Below, piece by piece: positions 47,393-55,741 of a stretch of 59,890 bases of DNA. Source of the DNA: Microcystis aeruginosa Ma_SC_T_19800800_S464 (GTDB lineage Bacteria > Cyanobacteriota > Cyanobacteriia > Cyanobacteriales > Microcystaceae); contig SFBL01000030.1 in assembly GCA_007095785.1 (NCBI GenBank), positions 1 to 59,890 of the forward strand, given 5' to 3'. The first letter of the stretch is position 1; the number at the start of each line of letters is the position of its first letter. The position numbers and the translations under genes were made by a program. Below the pieces are notes generated by a model. That model was given only the letters and a program-made list of their open reading frames with translations. It made no database searches and was not told the DNA's origin.

Positions 47393-48163
47393 ATGAAGAC
47401 TTTAGAAGAAACTATTGCACAGGCTATGGATTGCCAAGATAAGTCAATCTTACCTTTTCTTCCATATATTTTACAGGACTTCTGGGAAATAGGCTCTTCT
47501 GCAAATTCTATTCTTAAAATTGTCAAAACACATACAAATAATTATTCTGAATTAAATGTACTGGATCTAGGCTGCGGCAAAGGTGCAGTCTCGATAAAAT
47601 TGTCAATTGAACTGGATTGCTACTGCTTTGGAATCGATGCAATACCAGAATTTATTGAAATCGCTAATAAAAAAGCTAGAGAAGAAGCAATTACTTCAAG
47701 GTGTAAATTTATTTCAGGAGACGCACGAGAAATAATCAAGACATTAAACCAATTTAATCTGATTATCCTCGGCTCGATCGGTCCTGTATTTGGAAATTAT
47801 TTTGACACTATGACCATCTTAAAAAAAAATCTGACAAAGGATGGTCTAATTATCTTAGACGATGGATATTTTGAAGATGATCAACCCTATAAGCATGAAT
47901 TTATAATCAAGAAAAGTATGCTGTTAAAACAGATAGAAAAAGCTGGCATGAAATTACTAAAAGAATATACAGAAACTGAAATAAATCAAAATGATGAGTA
48001 TGAAATGCAATTTAATTATCTTAAGCAAAGATGCCAAGAATTAGCGGTAAAATATCCAGACAAAAAATATTTATTCGATCATTATATTGAAAAACAAAGA
48101 TCTGAGTATAACAATCTAGAAAATATAATTACTTGTGCAACAATGGTAATTCAAAATCAATAA
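47393..48163 (+). CDS. Class I SAM-dependent methyltransferase
   Basis: The 256-residue protein has VLDLGCGKGAVSIKL (motif I, about 61-75), CFGIDAIPEFIEIA (motif II) and ISGDAREII, then FNLIILGSIGPVF and GLIILDDGYF (post-I strands). This is the Methyltransf_25/31 type acting on small molecules. The C-terminal third (160-256) is helical and Lys/Glu-rich. AGAGAG precedes the ATG within a short leader derived from the direct repeat. Substrate unknown. Low GC and repeats on both sides suggest it arrived with the cassette upstream. Confidence 0.75.
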   Translation: MKTLEETIAQAMDCQDKSILPFLPYILQDFWEIGSSANSILKIVKTHTNNYSELNVLDLGCGKGAVSIKLSIELDCYCFGIDAIPEFIEIANKKAREEAITSRCKFISGDAREIIKTLNQFNLIILGSIGPVFGNYFDTMTILKKNLTKDGLIILDDGYFEDDQPYKHEFIIKKSMLLKQIEKAGMKLLKEYTETEINQNDEYEMQFNYLKQRCQELAVKYPDKKYLFDHYIEKQRSEYNNLENIITCATMVIQNQ

Positions 48164-48613
48164 TTTTGGACTAACATCGCCTTCAGTCTGACCCTAATCC
48201 ATAAGTTGATTGCGATGCCGGAGGCACTGCCTAGCATTACGCCATCGCTGTCGGCTGCGTTCCCTGATGTGGCTCCTAAGCACTGCACCGATAGTGATTA
48301 AACCGCACAGTCTGCTATTAAGTTTCATTTAGGGGGTATTAGACCAATGGGGGTGCGAGACCGCAGGCAGCGGTATATTTAATAGTTAGACCTTGCTGAA
48401 TAATGGTAAAACCCTTTTAAAATAAGGCTTTTGACCTGTTAAAATCTGATGTTCATGCTGCGAAAATAGGATTGGGACCTTCAAAAACCTTGCATTACCA
48501 TTCTTTTAGTACACAAACTGGTACCAAAAAAGAGGACAACAAAGCCTGAAACTCCTGCCTCGCAGCCTCGGAGCCTCCTGCCTGACCCCACCAACAAACT
48601 TTTTCAGCAAACC
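48164..48613. other. Noncoding interval with two repeat copies
   Basis: Contains the partial third copy of the 120-bp repeat (48331-48389: GGGGGTATTAGACCAATGG to AATAGTTAG). Next to the S9 gene it holds an inverted copy of the GTAGGGTTTGCTGAAAAAG repeat (48581-48617), which overlaps that gene's stop codon. No gene was recognised. Confidence 0.7.
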
Positions 48614-50536
48614 CTACTTAATTTCTACGGGTTCTAAATTGTCGGCAGGAGTAAAACCAAAGAGACGGGAATAAAAATAAAATTCTGCATCTAATGCTCG
48701 TTTTATCGATTCAGCTTGACGAAATCCATGTTGTTCTCCTGCAAAGGGAACGTAAGCGACGGGTAAACCTTTTGCTTTTAAAGCTTCTACCATCATTTCC
48801 GCTTGATTGGGTGGAACCACTCGGTCTTCTAAACCTTGGAAAAAGATCACTGGACAGGATAACTGAGTGGTAAAGTGAATAGGCGAGCGCTGATAGTAAA
48901 TTTCCTTTTCTTGAGGATAAAGTCCCACCAATTTATCTAAATATCTCGACTCGAATTTATGGGTATCGGTGGCTAAAACCTCTAAATCACTAACTCCGTA
49001 ATAACTAGCTCCTGCTTTAAAAGTATCATGAAAAGTTAGGGCTGCTAAAGTTGTATAACCACCGGCACTGCCTCCAGAAATTGCCAATCTTTCCCCATCA
49101 ACTAATCCCTGATTAACCAAATATTTTGCCCCGTTGATGCAGTCTTCCACATCGACAATTCCCCAATTTCCCAGCAAACGCTGACGATATTGACGACCAT
49201 AACCCGTACTACCGCCATAATTGACATCTAGATAGCCAAACCCGCGACTGGTCCAGTATTGCACTCGCAGACTTAAACTAGAGGTCGCCGCGGCCGTCGG
49301 TCCACCGTGACTTTTGACTAAAAGGGGCGGTAATTGGCCATTGGGGGCGGTATAATCGGGGTTTTTGGGGGGATAATACCAAGCATAGGCCGTTAGTCCC
49401 TGACTGGTGGGAAAAGCGAGCATTTCCGGAATCGAGAAATAATCGCTAGAAATAGTTAAATTACTGGAAGATTTGAGAATTTCTCTCGTTCCTGTCACTA
49501 AATCCATTGAGATAACTGCTGTTACTTCCCTGAAAGAACCGCCAATAAAAACTATTTTGTTATCGCTAACTTGTAGGGAAGAAATGTTAGTATCATCAGT
49601 AATAATTTCTTGGAATTCTCGATTAACAGTATCGATACTTCCTAAATACCAACGGCCATTTTTTGTATAGCTACAAATAATCTTTGATTCCCCAGCAAAG
49701 CCATAGTTAGATAAACCAAAAACCCAATGAGGATAAGCAAATTCAGCCTCTATCGGTTCGAGAACTGGTTCTATTTGTTCATCGTGGTTAAAGCAATAAA
49801 AGTTCCAGAAATTATTGCGATCGCTGGTAAAATATAACTGTTCATCGGCGGACCAGCGCGGTTCACACACTGACTCATTTTCACCACCAGCAATGACCCG
49901 AATATTACTCAAATAAAGATTATTAATATCGGCCACCCAGAGAAAAGAACTATCCCAGGGCATATTAGGATGATTCCAACTAATCCAAGCTAATCGAGAA
50001 CCGTCGGCACTTAAGCGAGGAGAGGTATAAAAATCATCGCCAGATACTAAAGTTTTTATGTTTCCGGTATCCACATCGATGCTAACAATACTATTAACCG
50101 GTTCCCGATCTTTTTGGCTATGATCTTCACAAACACAGATTAAACGATTGCCAAACTTATCGAGAATTAAATCCGCATAACGACAGGAATTTTCTGGGGT
50201 GAGAGGTTGGGGTAAACTATCAGCAGTTTGGCGATAAATTCTTTGGTCAGCAAAATTACAAAAATAGATAATTCCCGCAACAATTAGATAGGAACCTCCC
50301 CCGTATTCATGGACACGAGTTCGCACATTAAAAGGTGCTGGAGTGATGTCTGTGGTTGTGCCGTCGGGGTTTAATTTAACTAAAACATTTCGCCCCTTTT
50401 CCTGTGGTCTGCCTTCTAACCAATAAATATCTTCTCCATCTACAGTTACACCACCAAGACTAATCGATGCTGCCACAATTAGATCGGAGGTAATCGGTGA
50501 TTTCCAGGAACCGTAAGCTGATATTTGATGAGACAT
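48614..50536 (-). CDS. Prolyl oligopeptidase-family (S9) serine peptidase
   Basis: The 640-residue enzyme has an N-terminal beta-propeller (about 20-370, repeats such as PRLSADGSRLAWISW and EPRWSADEQLYFTSDR) and a C-terminal alpha/beta hydrolase. The nucleophile lies in ISGGSAGGYTT (near 490), the acid in FFQGLEDRVVP and the histidine in AGEQHGFRQA. S9C-type enzymes cleave short peptides or acyl-amino acids. The protein appears cytoplasmic, without a signal. Its TAG stop lies inside a dispersed repeat, so the extreme C-terminus may have been altered by repeat insertion. Confidence 0.9.
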   Translation of the reverse strand: MSHQISAYGSWKSPITSDLIVAASISLGGVTVDGEDIYWLEGRPQEKGRNVLVKLNPDGTTTDITPAPFNVRTRVHEYGGGSYLIVAGIIYFCNFADQRIYRQTADSLPQPLTPENSCRYADLILDKFGNRLICVCEDHSQKDREPVNSIVSIDVDTGNIKTLVSGDDFYTSPRLSADGSRLAWISWNHPNMPWDSSFLWVADINNLYLSNIRVIAGGENESVCEPRWSADEQLYFTSDRNNFWNFYCFNHDEQIEPVLEPIEAEFAYPHWVFGLSNYGFAGESKIICSYTKNGRWYLGSIDTVNREFQEIITDDTNISSLQVSDNKIVFIGGSFREVTAVISMDLVTGTREILKSSSNLTISSDYFSIPEMLAFPTSQGLTAYAWYYPPKNPDYTAPNGQLPPLLVKSHGGPTAAATSSLSLRVQYWTSRGFGYLDVNYGGSTGYGRQYRQRLLGNWGIVDVEDCINGAKYLVNQGLVDGERLAISGGSAGGYTTLAALTFHDTFKAGASYYGVSDLEVLATDTHKFESRYLDKLVGLYPQEKEIYYQRSPIHFTTQLSCPVIFFQGLEDRVVPPNQAEMMVEALKAKGLPVAYVPFAGEQHGFRQAESIKRALDAEFYFYSRLFGFTPADNLEPVEIK

Positions 50537-50668
50537 TTTCTCCTAGAGCAGTGATCATAATGGTGAACTAACTTGATCAGAAACGCTGATAAATTAAGAA
50601 AATTTCGAGTAAACAGAACAAAGTAGGGATTAGGTGCATCCCTACCTGACTCTATGTTTTTCTGCAAT

Positions 50669-50741
50669 CGGAGCGGCGGGATTCGAACCCACGACCCCTA
50701 CTACCCCAAAGTAGTGCGCTACCAAGCTGCGCTACGCCCCG
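50669..50741 (-). tRNA. tRNA-Pro (GGG anticodon)
   Basis: Read on the minus strand, CGGGGCG pairs with CGCTCCG as acceptor, D-arm GCGC/GCGC, anticodon stem CTACT/AGTAG with loop TTGGGGT (anticodon GGG), and T-arm GTGGG-TTCGAAT-CCCGC. All four stems form. CCA is not encoded. Confidence 0.95.
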
Positions 50742-50833
50742 ATATTGAACCTTAACCATCATAGCGATAATCGCGGCATTTTGCAAGCTTTTTTTTTCTT
50801 CCTTTCTCCCCCATCCCCGGAATTAGTGGCCAG

Positions 50834-52039
50834 CTATCTAGCTAATTGGGGAATACGTCCTTTTAATCCCGTCATTAATTGCAGGGCAAACAATTTCAAC
50901 GGGGGGAAACCGCGCATAATTGCCAATCCTAGACGACGGATGAGAACGATGGGCGGCCAGTTATTGGAGAACAGGCGATCAAGAAAATCAGTGAAGCCTA
51001 AAATCGCTAAATTCTCCGATCTACGCCATTTTTCGTAGGATTTTAGGGTAGAAAGCGCTCCGATATCCCCTTGCTTTTCCACTGCTTCCTTTAATACCTG
51101 CGCTAAAGCGGCTGCGTCGCGAATGCCTAAATTTAAACCTTGACCACCGACGGGATGACAACAGTGAGCGGCATCACCAATTAAAGCCAGTCGGGGTTTA
51201 ACATAGGTATCACTCTGCATTAACTGTACGGGAAAAAGAGCGCGGGGGCTAACTAATGCTAGTTTTCCCAGTAATCCCCCCGTATATGCTTCTAATTTGT
51301 CGATAAATTCCGCTTCGGGCATTTCTTGCAGTTTTTTCGCTTCCCCATGGGGATTTGTCCAAACGATCTGACAGCGATTACCCTGGAGCGGTAAAATGCC
51401 CATCGGACCGGTGGGCCAAAATCTTTCAAAGGCGGTATCGTTGCGATCGAGTTGATGTTTAATGGTGAAAGCGACACAGGATTGCCAATATTTCCAACCT
51501 TTGGTTTTAATTTGCGCCCCTTGCCGGATAGCGGATCTGGCTCCATCAGCCCCGATAACTAATTTTGTGGTGATTTTTCGGGTTTGACCGGCTTCTTCTA
51601 GGGTGACAGTGGCTTTTTCTGCTCCGTACTCCACGTCTAACACTTTGGCAGGGGATAACCACTCAATGCGATCGCAATCTTGGCTGGCATTGTGCAGGGC
51701 CGTTAGAATCACTTGATGTTCGCCCACATAGCCCAAATACTCGGTTTTTAGCTCATCGACCACAAAGGGGACAAAAATCGGAAAATCGGCATCAGAAAGG
51801 CGAATATGACGAAATTTACCGATACTGGGCGAGATTTTATCCCAGATACCCAAGCCTGTAAAAATCCTGCTGGACATCAGCGAGAGAGCATAAGCTTGAC
51901 GACGGGCGGCGGCCACCTCTAGGGGACGTTCCTCGATCATAGCGATATTTAATCCTGTATTTTTTAAAGCCACCGCTAGGGTGGTTCCGACTATGCCGCC
52001 CCCGACAATGATTAAATCGTAGCTGTCCCGTCCTAACAT
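50834..52039 (-). CDS. UbiH-family FAD-dependent hydroxylase
   Basis: The 401-residue flavoprotein monooxygenase has the Rossmann GxGxxG site DLIIVGGGIVGTTLAVAL (8-25), the DG motif VIGADGARSAIR (about 163-174), and the GD motif LIGDAAHCCHPVGGQGLNLGIRDA (about 290-313). This is the order seen in UbiH/UbiF/VisC hydroxylases of quinone synthesis. Cyanobacteria make plastoquinone by a partly ubiquinone-like route, so a ring hydroxylase role is plausible but inferred. Confidence 0.85.
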   Translation of the reverse strand: MLGRDSYDLIIVGGGIVGTTLAVALKNTGLNIAMIEERPLEVAAARRQAYALSLMSSRIFTGLGIWDKISPSIGKFRHIRLSDADFPIFVPFVVDELKTEYLGYVGEHQVILTALHNASQDCDRIEWLSPAKVLDVEYGAEKATVTLEEAGQTRKITTKLVIGADGARSAIRQGAQIKTKGWKYWQSCVAFTIKHQLDRNDTAFERFWPTGPMGILPLQGNRCQIVWTNPHGEAKKLQEMPEAEFIDKLEAYTGGLLGKLALVSPRALFPVQLMQSDTYVKPRLALIGDAAHCCHPVGGQGLNLGIRDAAALAQVLKEAVEKQGDIGALSTLKSYEKWRRSENLAILGFTDFLDRLFSNNWPPIVLIRRLGLAIMRGFPPLKLFALQLMTGLKGRIPQLAR

Positions 52040-52160
52040 ATAAATATTTTTCGCAAAGATAATCAGTGACTACACTGATCTATTCTGACACGATTTTCGG
52101 GGTTGCTGTCGGGTTTGATTCTCTTCACCCCACCTAGCCATTGATAGACTTTGAACGGTT

Positions 52161-52356
52161 TTGTCCGTCGTTGAGAGTTTCGGGTTATCGCTCTTCCTGG
52201 ACTTCTGGAAGGGCGATAACAAGCTGCTACAAGCTCTGTTAGCTGATGCTCCTGGGGTGCCAGTCTTCCTGGATACCCCGACGGGTAATCTGGCGGTGCT
52301 GGCACTTGCCCACCGTTGCGGATATGTTTGGGGCAACAACCCGAGAACCAGTTTTT
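52161..52356 (+). pseudogene. Probable remnant of a GNAT acetyltransferase
   Basis: The frame starting at a TTG reads KLLQALLADAPGVPVFLDTP then GNLAVLALAHRCGYV, which resembles the C-terminal GNAT domain of Acetyltransf_18-type proteins. After GYV the expected continuation (FGATTRE) is in the +1 frame, and the preceding part of the domain is missing or out of frame. It is a short decayed remnant; the overlapping frames on the minus strand have no recognisable motif. Confidence 0.4.
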
Positions 52357-52899
52357 TTAACTCTCATCAGATGCGAATGCGTCAAGGCTTTTTTGAGTCC
52401 AATTGTCCAGAGCAGTATTGATAGAGTTAAAAACTCCCATTGTTTCGATCATGTTCCCCTTCAACTTTTCTTGAAGTTCGGTAAAAATACTGGTTTGGAC
52501 ATTGAATAGATCATCTACTTTTTGAGCGCTCTTTAATATCTCTAGATACTTGGCTGTAGTTTCTAGATACAGGCGCATCAATTCTGCTTGCTTTAGTCCG
52601 AGACTGGTCATCGAACTTACATAAATTTCACCCAAGTCCTTAAAAGACTCAGAGGTTGCCTGTAAATTCACCAGCTTCAGTTGGTTTTGAAATAGTTCAT
52701 TTATACTATCAGTGTAAACTTCCCCCAGTTCTTTGGTCAAGCTTAGATAACCCTTACTTAGTTCAGCGAAGGCGCTGGGGTTAACAAAACTTGTTAACAG
52801 GGCATCCATTGCGTTCACATTAGTAGCCGCAATATTCTTGAAGGACTCTATTGCCAATTTGTTCGAGTCAATCCACTGTTTAACTAGCTCGTTTTGCAT
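52357..52899 (-). CDS. Phasin-family protein
   Basis: The 180-residue, almost wholly helical protein, without Cys and with repeated amphipathic helices (QWIDSNKLAIESFKNIAATN, ELSKGYLSLTKELGEVY, SMTSLGLKQAELMRLYLETT), matches the phasin type. Phasins coat polyhydroxyalkanoate granules and control their number and access to enzymes. Next to it, 73 bp upstream on the same strand, is a PHB-depolymerase-like esterase, which supports a PHA-related role. Without the PHA synthase nearby the link is suggestive only. Confidence 0.7.
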   Translation of the reverse strand: MQNELVKQWIDSNKLAIESFKNIAATNVNAMDALLTSFVNPSAFAELSKGYLSLTKELGEVYTDSINELFQNQLKLVNLQATSESFKDLGEIYVSSMTSLGLKQAELMRLYLETTAKYLEILKSAQKVDDLFNVQTSIFTELQEKLKGNMIETMGVFNSINTALDNWTQKSLDAFASDES

Positions 52900-52972
52900 G
52901 GTAGTTTCCTCGTAAACTGCTTAATGTATTTGCTTAATGTATTTCTCTGTCTGTGCCAGCAAAAAGATTAAA

Positions 52973-54046
52973 TTATCGAGGGCGCGGTTCTGCCAACCGT
53001 TCTAACATAGCGACAATTGCCCTCATCTGGGGAGACTCTCTAGTATAAAAGACAGGATTATCTGGATCTGCACTAGAATATCCCCAAAAATCCCAGCATC
53101 CCTGGGGATTGTAAGGGATTGATGATGACGGTTCAACCTGGGGATATAAGACAATTATCCTGTTGGTATCAGCTATTTCATTGTAACCGGTTTTAGTGTA
53201 GTAAGTATCATCAATTTCCGTTGCCCCCTGTTGGCAACCATGAATAGCTACATGAACTTTGCAGCTCTCTTTTTTACAGGCTTCAGGCACATAAACATAA
53301 GCCTCCTGACTCATACTTGTATTTTTACCGTCAATAAACTCGCTCTGGTCAAACCGAATAATCTTGCCACTTAATTTATTAGAATCAACTGCTGGATTCA
53401 AATTGCCATAAATATGCTCTAAAATCCGATGGGATTGCATGAAATCGCAGTCGTTTATGAAGGGTGACTTAGTATCCGAACATGACACCCTAGCCTCCTC
53501 GACAATTATGGCATGACCGGCATTGATATTCTTGTCGTATTTAATATTTTCTGAGGGTAAGCCGGCAGCTTGATAAAAATCTTCTACTTCGTCAACGACG
53601 ACAGTTTTAACTACGCGATCATTTGAACCACTGAATAGATAGACTTTATCATCTTTTAAGTTGTTGAGATCGGCAATTTTGTTAGCCTTGGCCAGTTCTT
53701 GAGCTTTTTTAAATAATCTTTTTCCATCCGGTCCTACTGACTCAGTCAGAGGATTCATGCAAGTTGATGTCGCTTGCTCGAGAAATTGATTTGGGTTCGT
53801 CTCGTAAGAACCGACACAATAAAAAGGACCGCCAGCAATGATACCTGCTCCCACCAGCCTATCTGAGTAGGCGACATGGAATTGAGCCGTCATGAAGGCT
53901 CCTGATGAAAGGCCAGAAACAGACGTTTCGCTTAAATCTGCTTGATAACCAGATAGCTTGGCTGCTTCCTCGGCCAAGACCGCCCAATTGAAGCTAAAAA
54001 TACTAAAAATAAAAACAGCTAGTAATTTTAATCCTGCCTTAATCAT
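52973..54046 (-). CDS. Secreted PHB-depolymerase-like esterase
   Basis: The 357-residue protein has a signal peptide (LKLLAVFIFSIFSFNWAVLA, cleavage near residue 25). The lipase box GLSSG is at 45-49 (nucleophile Ser47). KVHVAIHGCQQGA and NPQGCWDFWGYSS are features of extracellular PHB-depolymerase-type alpha/beta hydrolases; NINAGHAI could supply the histidine. Several Cys pairs suggest disulfides, as expected outside the cytoplasm. Substrates in the family include native or denatured PHB and other polyesters. Since cyanobacteria store PHB inside the cell, an exported enzyme next to a phasin is notable. Confidence 0.75.
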   Translation of the reverse strand: MIKAGLKLLAVFIFSIFSFNWAVLAEEAAKLSGYQADLSETSVSGLSSGAFMTAQFHVAYSDRLVGAGIIAGGPFYCVGSYETNPNQFLEQATSTCMNPLTESVGPDGKRLFKKAQELAKANKIADLNNLKDDKVYLFSGSNDRVVKTVVVDEVEDFYQAAGLPSENIKYDKNINAGHAIIVEEARVSCSDTKSPFINDCDFMQSHRILEHIYGNLNPAVDSNKLSGKIIRFDQSEFIDGKNTSMSQEAYVYVPEACKKESCKVHVAIHGCQQGATEIDDTYYTKTGYNEIADTNRIIVLYPQVEPSSSIPYNPQGCWDFWGYSSADPDNPVFYTRESPQMRAIVAMLERLAEPRPR

Positions 54047-54229
54047 AAGACCTCTTGCAAAAATCGGAACCTATGATATTAAGATAATGTAAAACACATC
54101 GAAATTTAAAAACCCGCTCCCTTCTTCCCACTTGCCACTTGCCACTTTGCTGTACTTTTTAAACAGGATTTGGTACAACATATCTGGCTAATCTCTGGCA
54201 AGAGTGCCTCTCTTAACTAGGAAATCACC

Positions 54230-55072
54230 ATGGAACTTTATCAACGAATTGCTGATTTTTATGACTCCTCTAGTGGACTATGGGAAAGGATTTGGGGCGA
54301 ACATATGCACCATGGTTACTACGGTCGGGGTGGCAAGATTAAACTCGATCGCCGTCAGGCACAAATTGATTTAATAGAAGAATTATTAACTTGGGGTGAT
54401 GTCACCGGCGCTAATCAGATTCTCGATGTGGGTTGTGGTATTGGTGGCAGTAGCCTTTATCTGGCCGAAAAATTTCACAGTCAAGCGGTGGGGATTACCC
54501 TTTCCCCAGTACAAGCCGCTAGAGCCAGCCAAAGAGCGCAAGAGTTCAATTTAGAGGAACGAGTGAGTTTTTGTGTGGCTGATGCCCTAAAAACCCCTTT
54601 TCCTGACGATAATTTTGATCTGGTCTGGTCATTGGAAAGTGGCGAACATATGCCCGATAAAAGGCAATTTCTGCGGGAATGTTATCGGGTTTTGCAGCCC
54701 GGGGGGACTTTTTTGATGGCCACTTGGTGTCATCGTCCCACCACTTCCCTAGCCGGTAATTTAACGGAAGGGGAGATTAAACTATTAAACGAGATTTATC
54801 GGGTTTATTGTCTGCCCTATGTGATTTCTTTGCCAGAATACGCCGATATTGCCCATGAAATTGGCTTTCGAGACCTAAAAACCGATGATTGGTCCCTATC
54901 GGTGGCGGCTTTTTGGGATGTGGTGATTGATTCAGCCCTAAGCACAGATGCGATCGCTGGTTTGTTAGCAAGCGGTTATACTACTATCCAAGGAGCTTTA
55001 TCTTTAGGGTTAATGCGGCGCGGTTACGAGTCGGGTTTAATTCGTTTTGGCTTACTGCAAGGGAAAAAATAA
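54230..55072 (+). CDS. Tocopherol/plastoquinone-type C-methyltransferase
   Basis: The 280-residue enzyme starts ELYQRIADFYDSSSGLWERIWGEHMHHGYYG, wording typical of gamma-tocopherol and related methyltransferases of cyanobacteria and plastids. The SAM site is ILDVGCGIGGSSLYLA (about 64-79), followed by GITLSPVQAARA and VWSLESGEHMPDK. The N-terminal signal/membrane segment of some relatives is absent. Substrate choice (gamma-tocopherol versus MPBQ/MSBQ or another small molecule) cannot be settled by eye. Confidence 0.8.
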   Translation: MELYQRIADFYDSSSGLWERIWGEHMHHGYYGRGGKIKLDRRQAQIDLIEELLTWGDVTGANQILDVGCGIGGSSLYLAEKFHSQAVGITLSPVQAARASQRAQEFNLEERVSFCVADALKTPFPDDNFDLVWSLESGEHMPDKRQFLRECYRVLQPGGTFLMATWCHRPTTSLAGNLTEGEIKLLNEIYRVYCLPYVISLPEYADIAHEIGFRDLKTDDWSLSVAAFWDVVIDSALSTDAIAGLLASGYTTIQGALSLGLMRRGYESGLIRFGLLQGKK

Positions 55073-55577
55073 TCGCTGGTGATTCGCAAGTAAGTTGAAT
55101 CAAATCCTGTTTTTGTTCGGGGGTGATCCTTTCTGCATCGATAAAGGCCGATCTCTGTATTTCTTTTTAACAAAACTTAACAATTATCGGCAAAATTTTG
55201 CTTGCCTTTGTCGGCAGATTTTGAGATAATATTTTTAAAAGATTTTATTCATAATAGTAATATTTGCATGCCTAAAAAATTGCACAGATTCCCATTATAA
55301 AAAAATGTAGCACAAGCCGCCGCCAAAGTCAAGACCTTCCCCATTACTTATGGGTGCGAATTTCCAGAAATTAAAAAAGGGCTTTGGGGAGGGCAGCTGT
55401 TGGCGATATTTTTGTTCTGTTCAGTGAACAGTTATAAGTGATGAGGTAGAACTGGGGAACGGGTTCAGGATTGCCTGAGCAGTTTTTTTAGGGAACGATT
55501 GTATGGGGTAACTTCCGTTCAACCCGACAAGAGCCAAAAAATTGCTAGGAGGCTCCCAAGAATATCTTGATTGCGAT
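55073..55577. other. Noncoding interval
   Basis: No gene recognised. A minus-strand run of about 30 codons near 55080-55170 reads RSAFIDAERITPEQKQDLIQ, protein-like but without start or context, possibly a remnant. The rest is AT-rich with no repeat structure that I could see. Confidence 0.35.
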
Positions 55578-55650
55578 GGCTCAGGGCAGATTTGAACTGC
55601 CGACCTTGGGCTTATGAGTCCCCTGCTCTGACCAACTGAGCTACTAAGCC
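55578..55650 (-). tRNA. tRNA-Met (CAT anticodon), elongator type
   Basis: On the minus strand GGCTTAG pairs with CTGAGCC (one G-T wobble), the anticodon stem/loop is GGGGA-CTCATAA-GCCC (anticodon CAT), and the T-arm is GGCAG-TTCAAAT-CTGCC. The full acceptor pairing including position 1 suggests an elongator rather than an initiator; tRNA-Ile2 (lysidine) cannot be strictly excluded. CCA is not encoded. Confidence 0.92.
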
Positions 55651-55703
55651 GTTGTTTACACAGTTACCAATCATAACACACAATCCCCCAATTGCACAAG
55701 AGC

Positions 55704-55731
55704 AAAAAAGGGAAGATTTTTTCTTCCCTTT
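55704..55731 (-). terminator. Intrinsic terminator of the LysM/M23 gene
   Basis: On the minus strand AAAGGGAAGA pairs with TCTTCCCTTT around AAAAAA and is followed by a T-run, 11 bp past the stop of the M23 gene. Confidence 0.85.
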
Positions 55732-55741
55732 GGGGGCATCT

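Noticed and set aside
52063-52339. Minus-strand frames of 80-90 codons between the UbiH-like and phasin genes
   Set aside because: No motif; the plus strand fits a decayed GNAT domain better, though weakly.
55080-55170. A 30-codon protein-like run on the minus strand (RSAFIDAERITPEQKQ)
   Set aside because: No start, no stop context and no family that I could name; too short to call.
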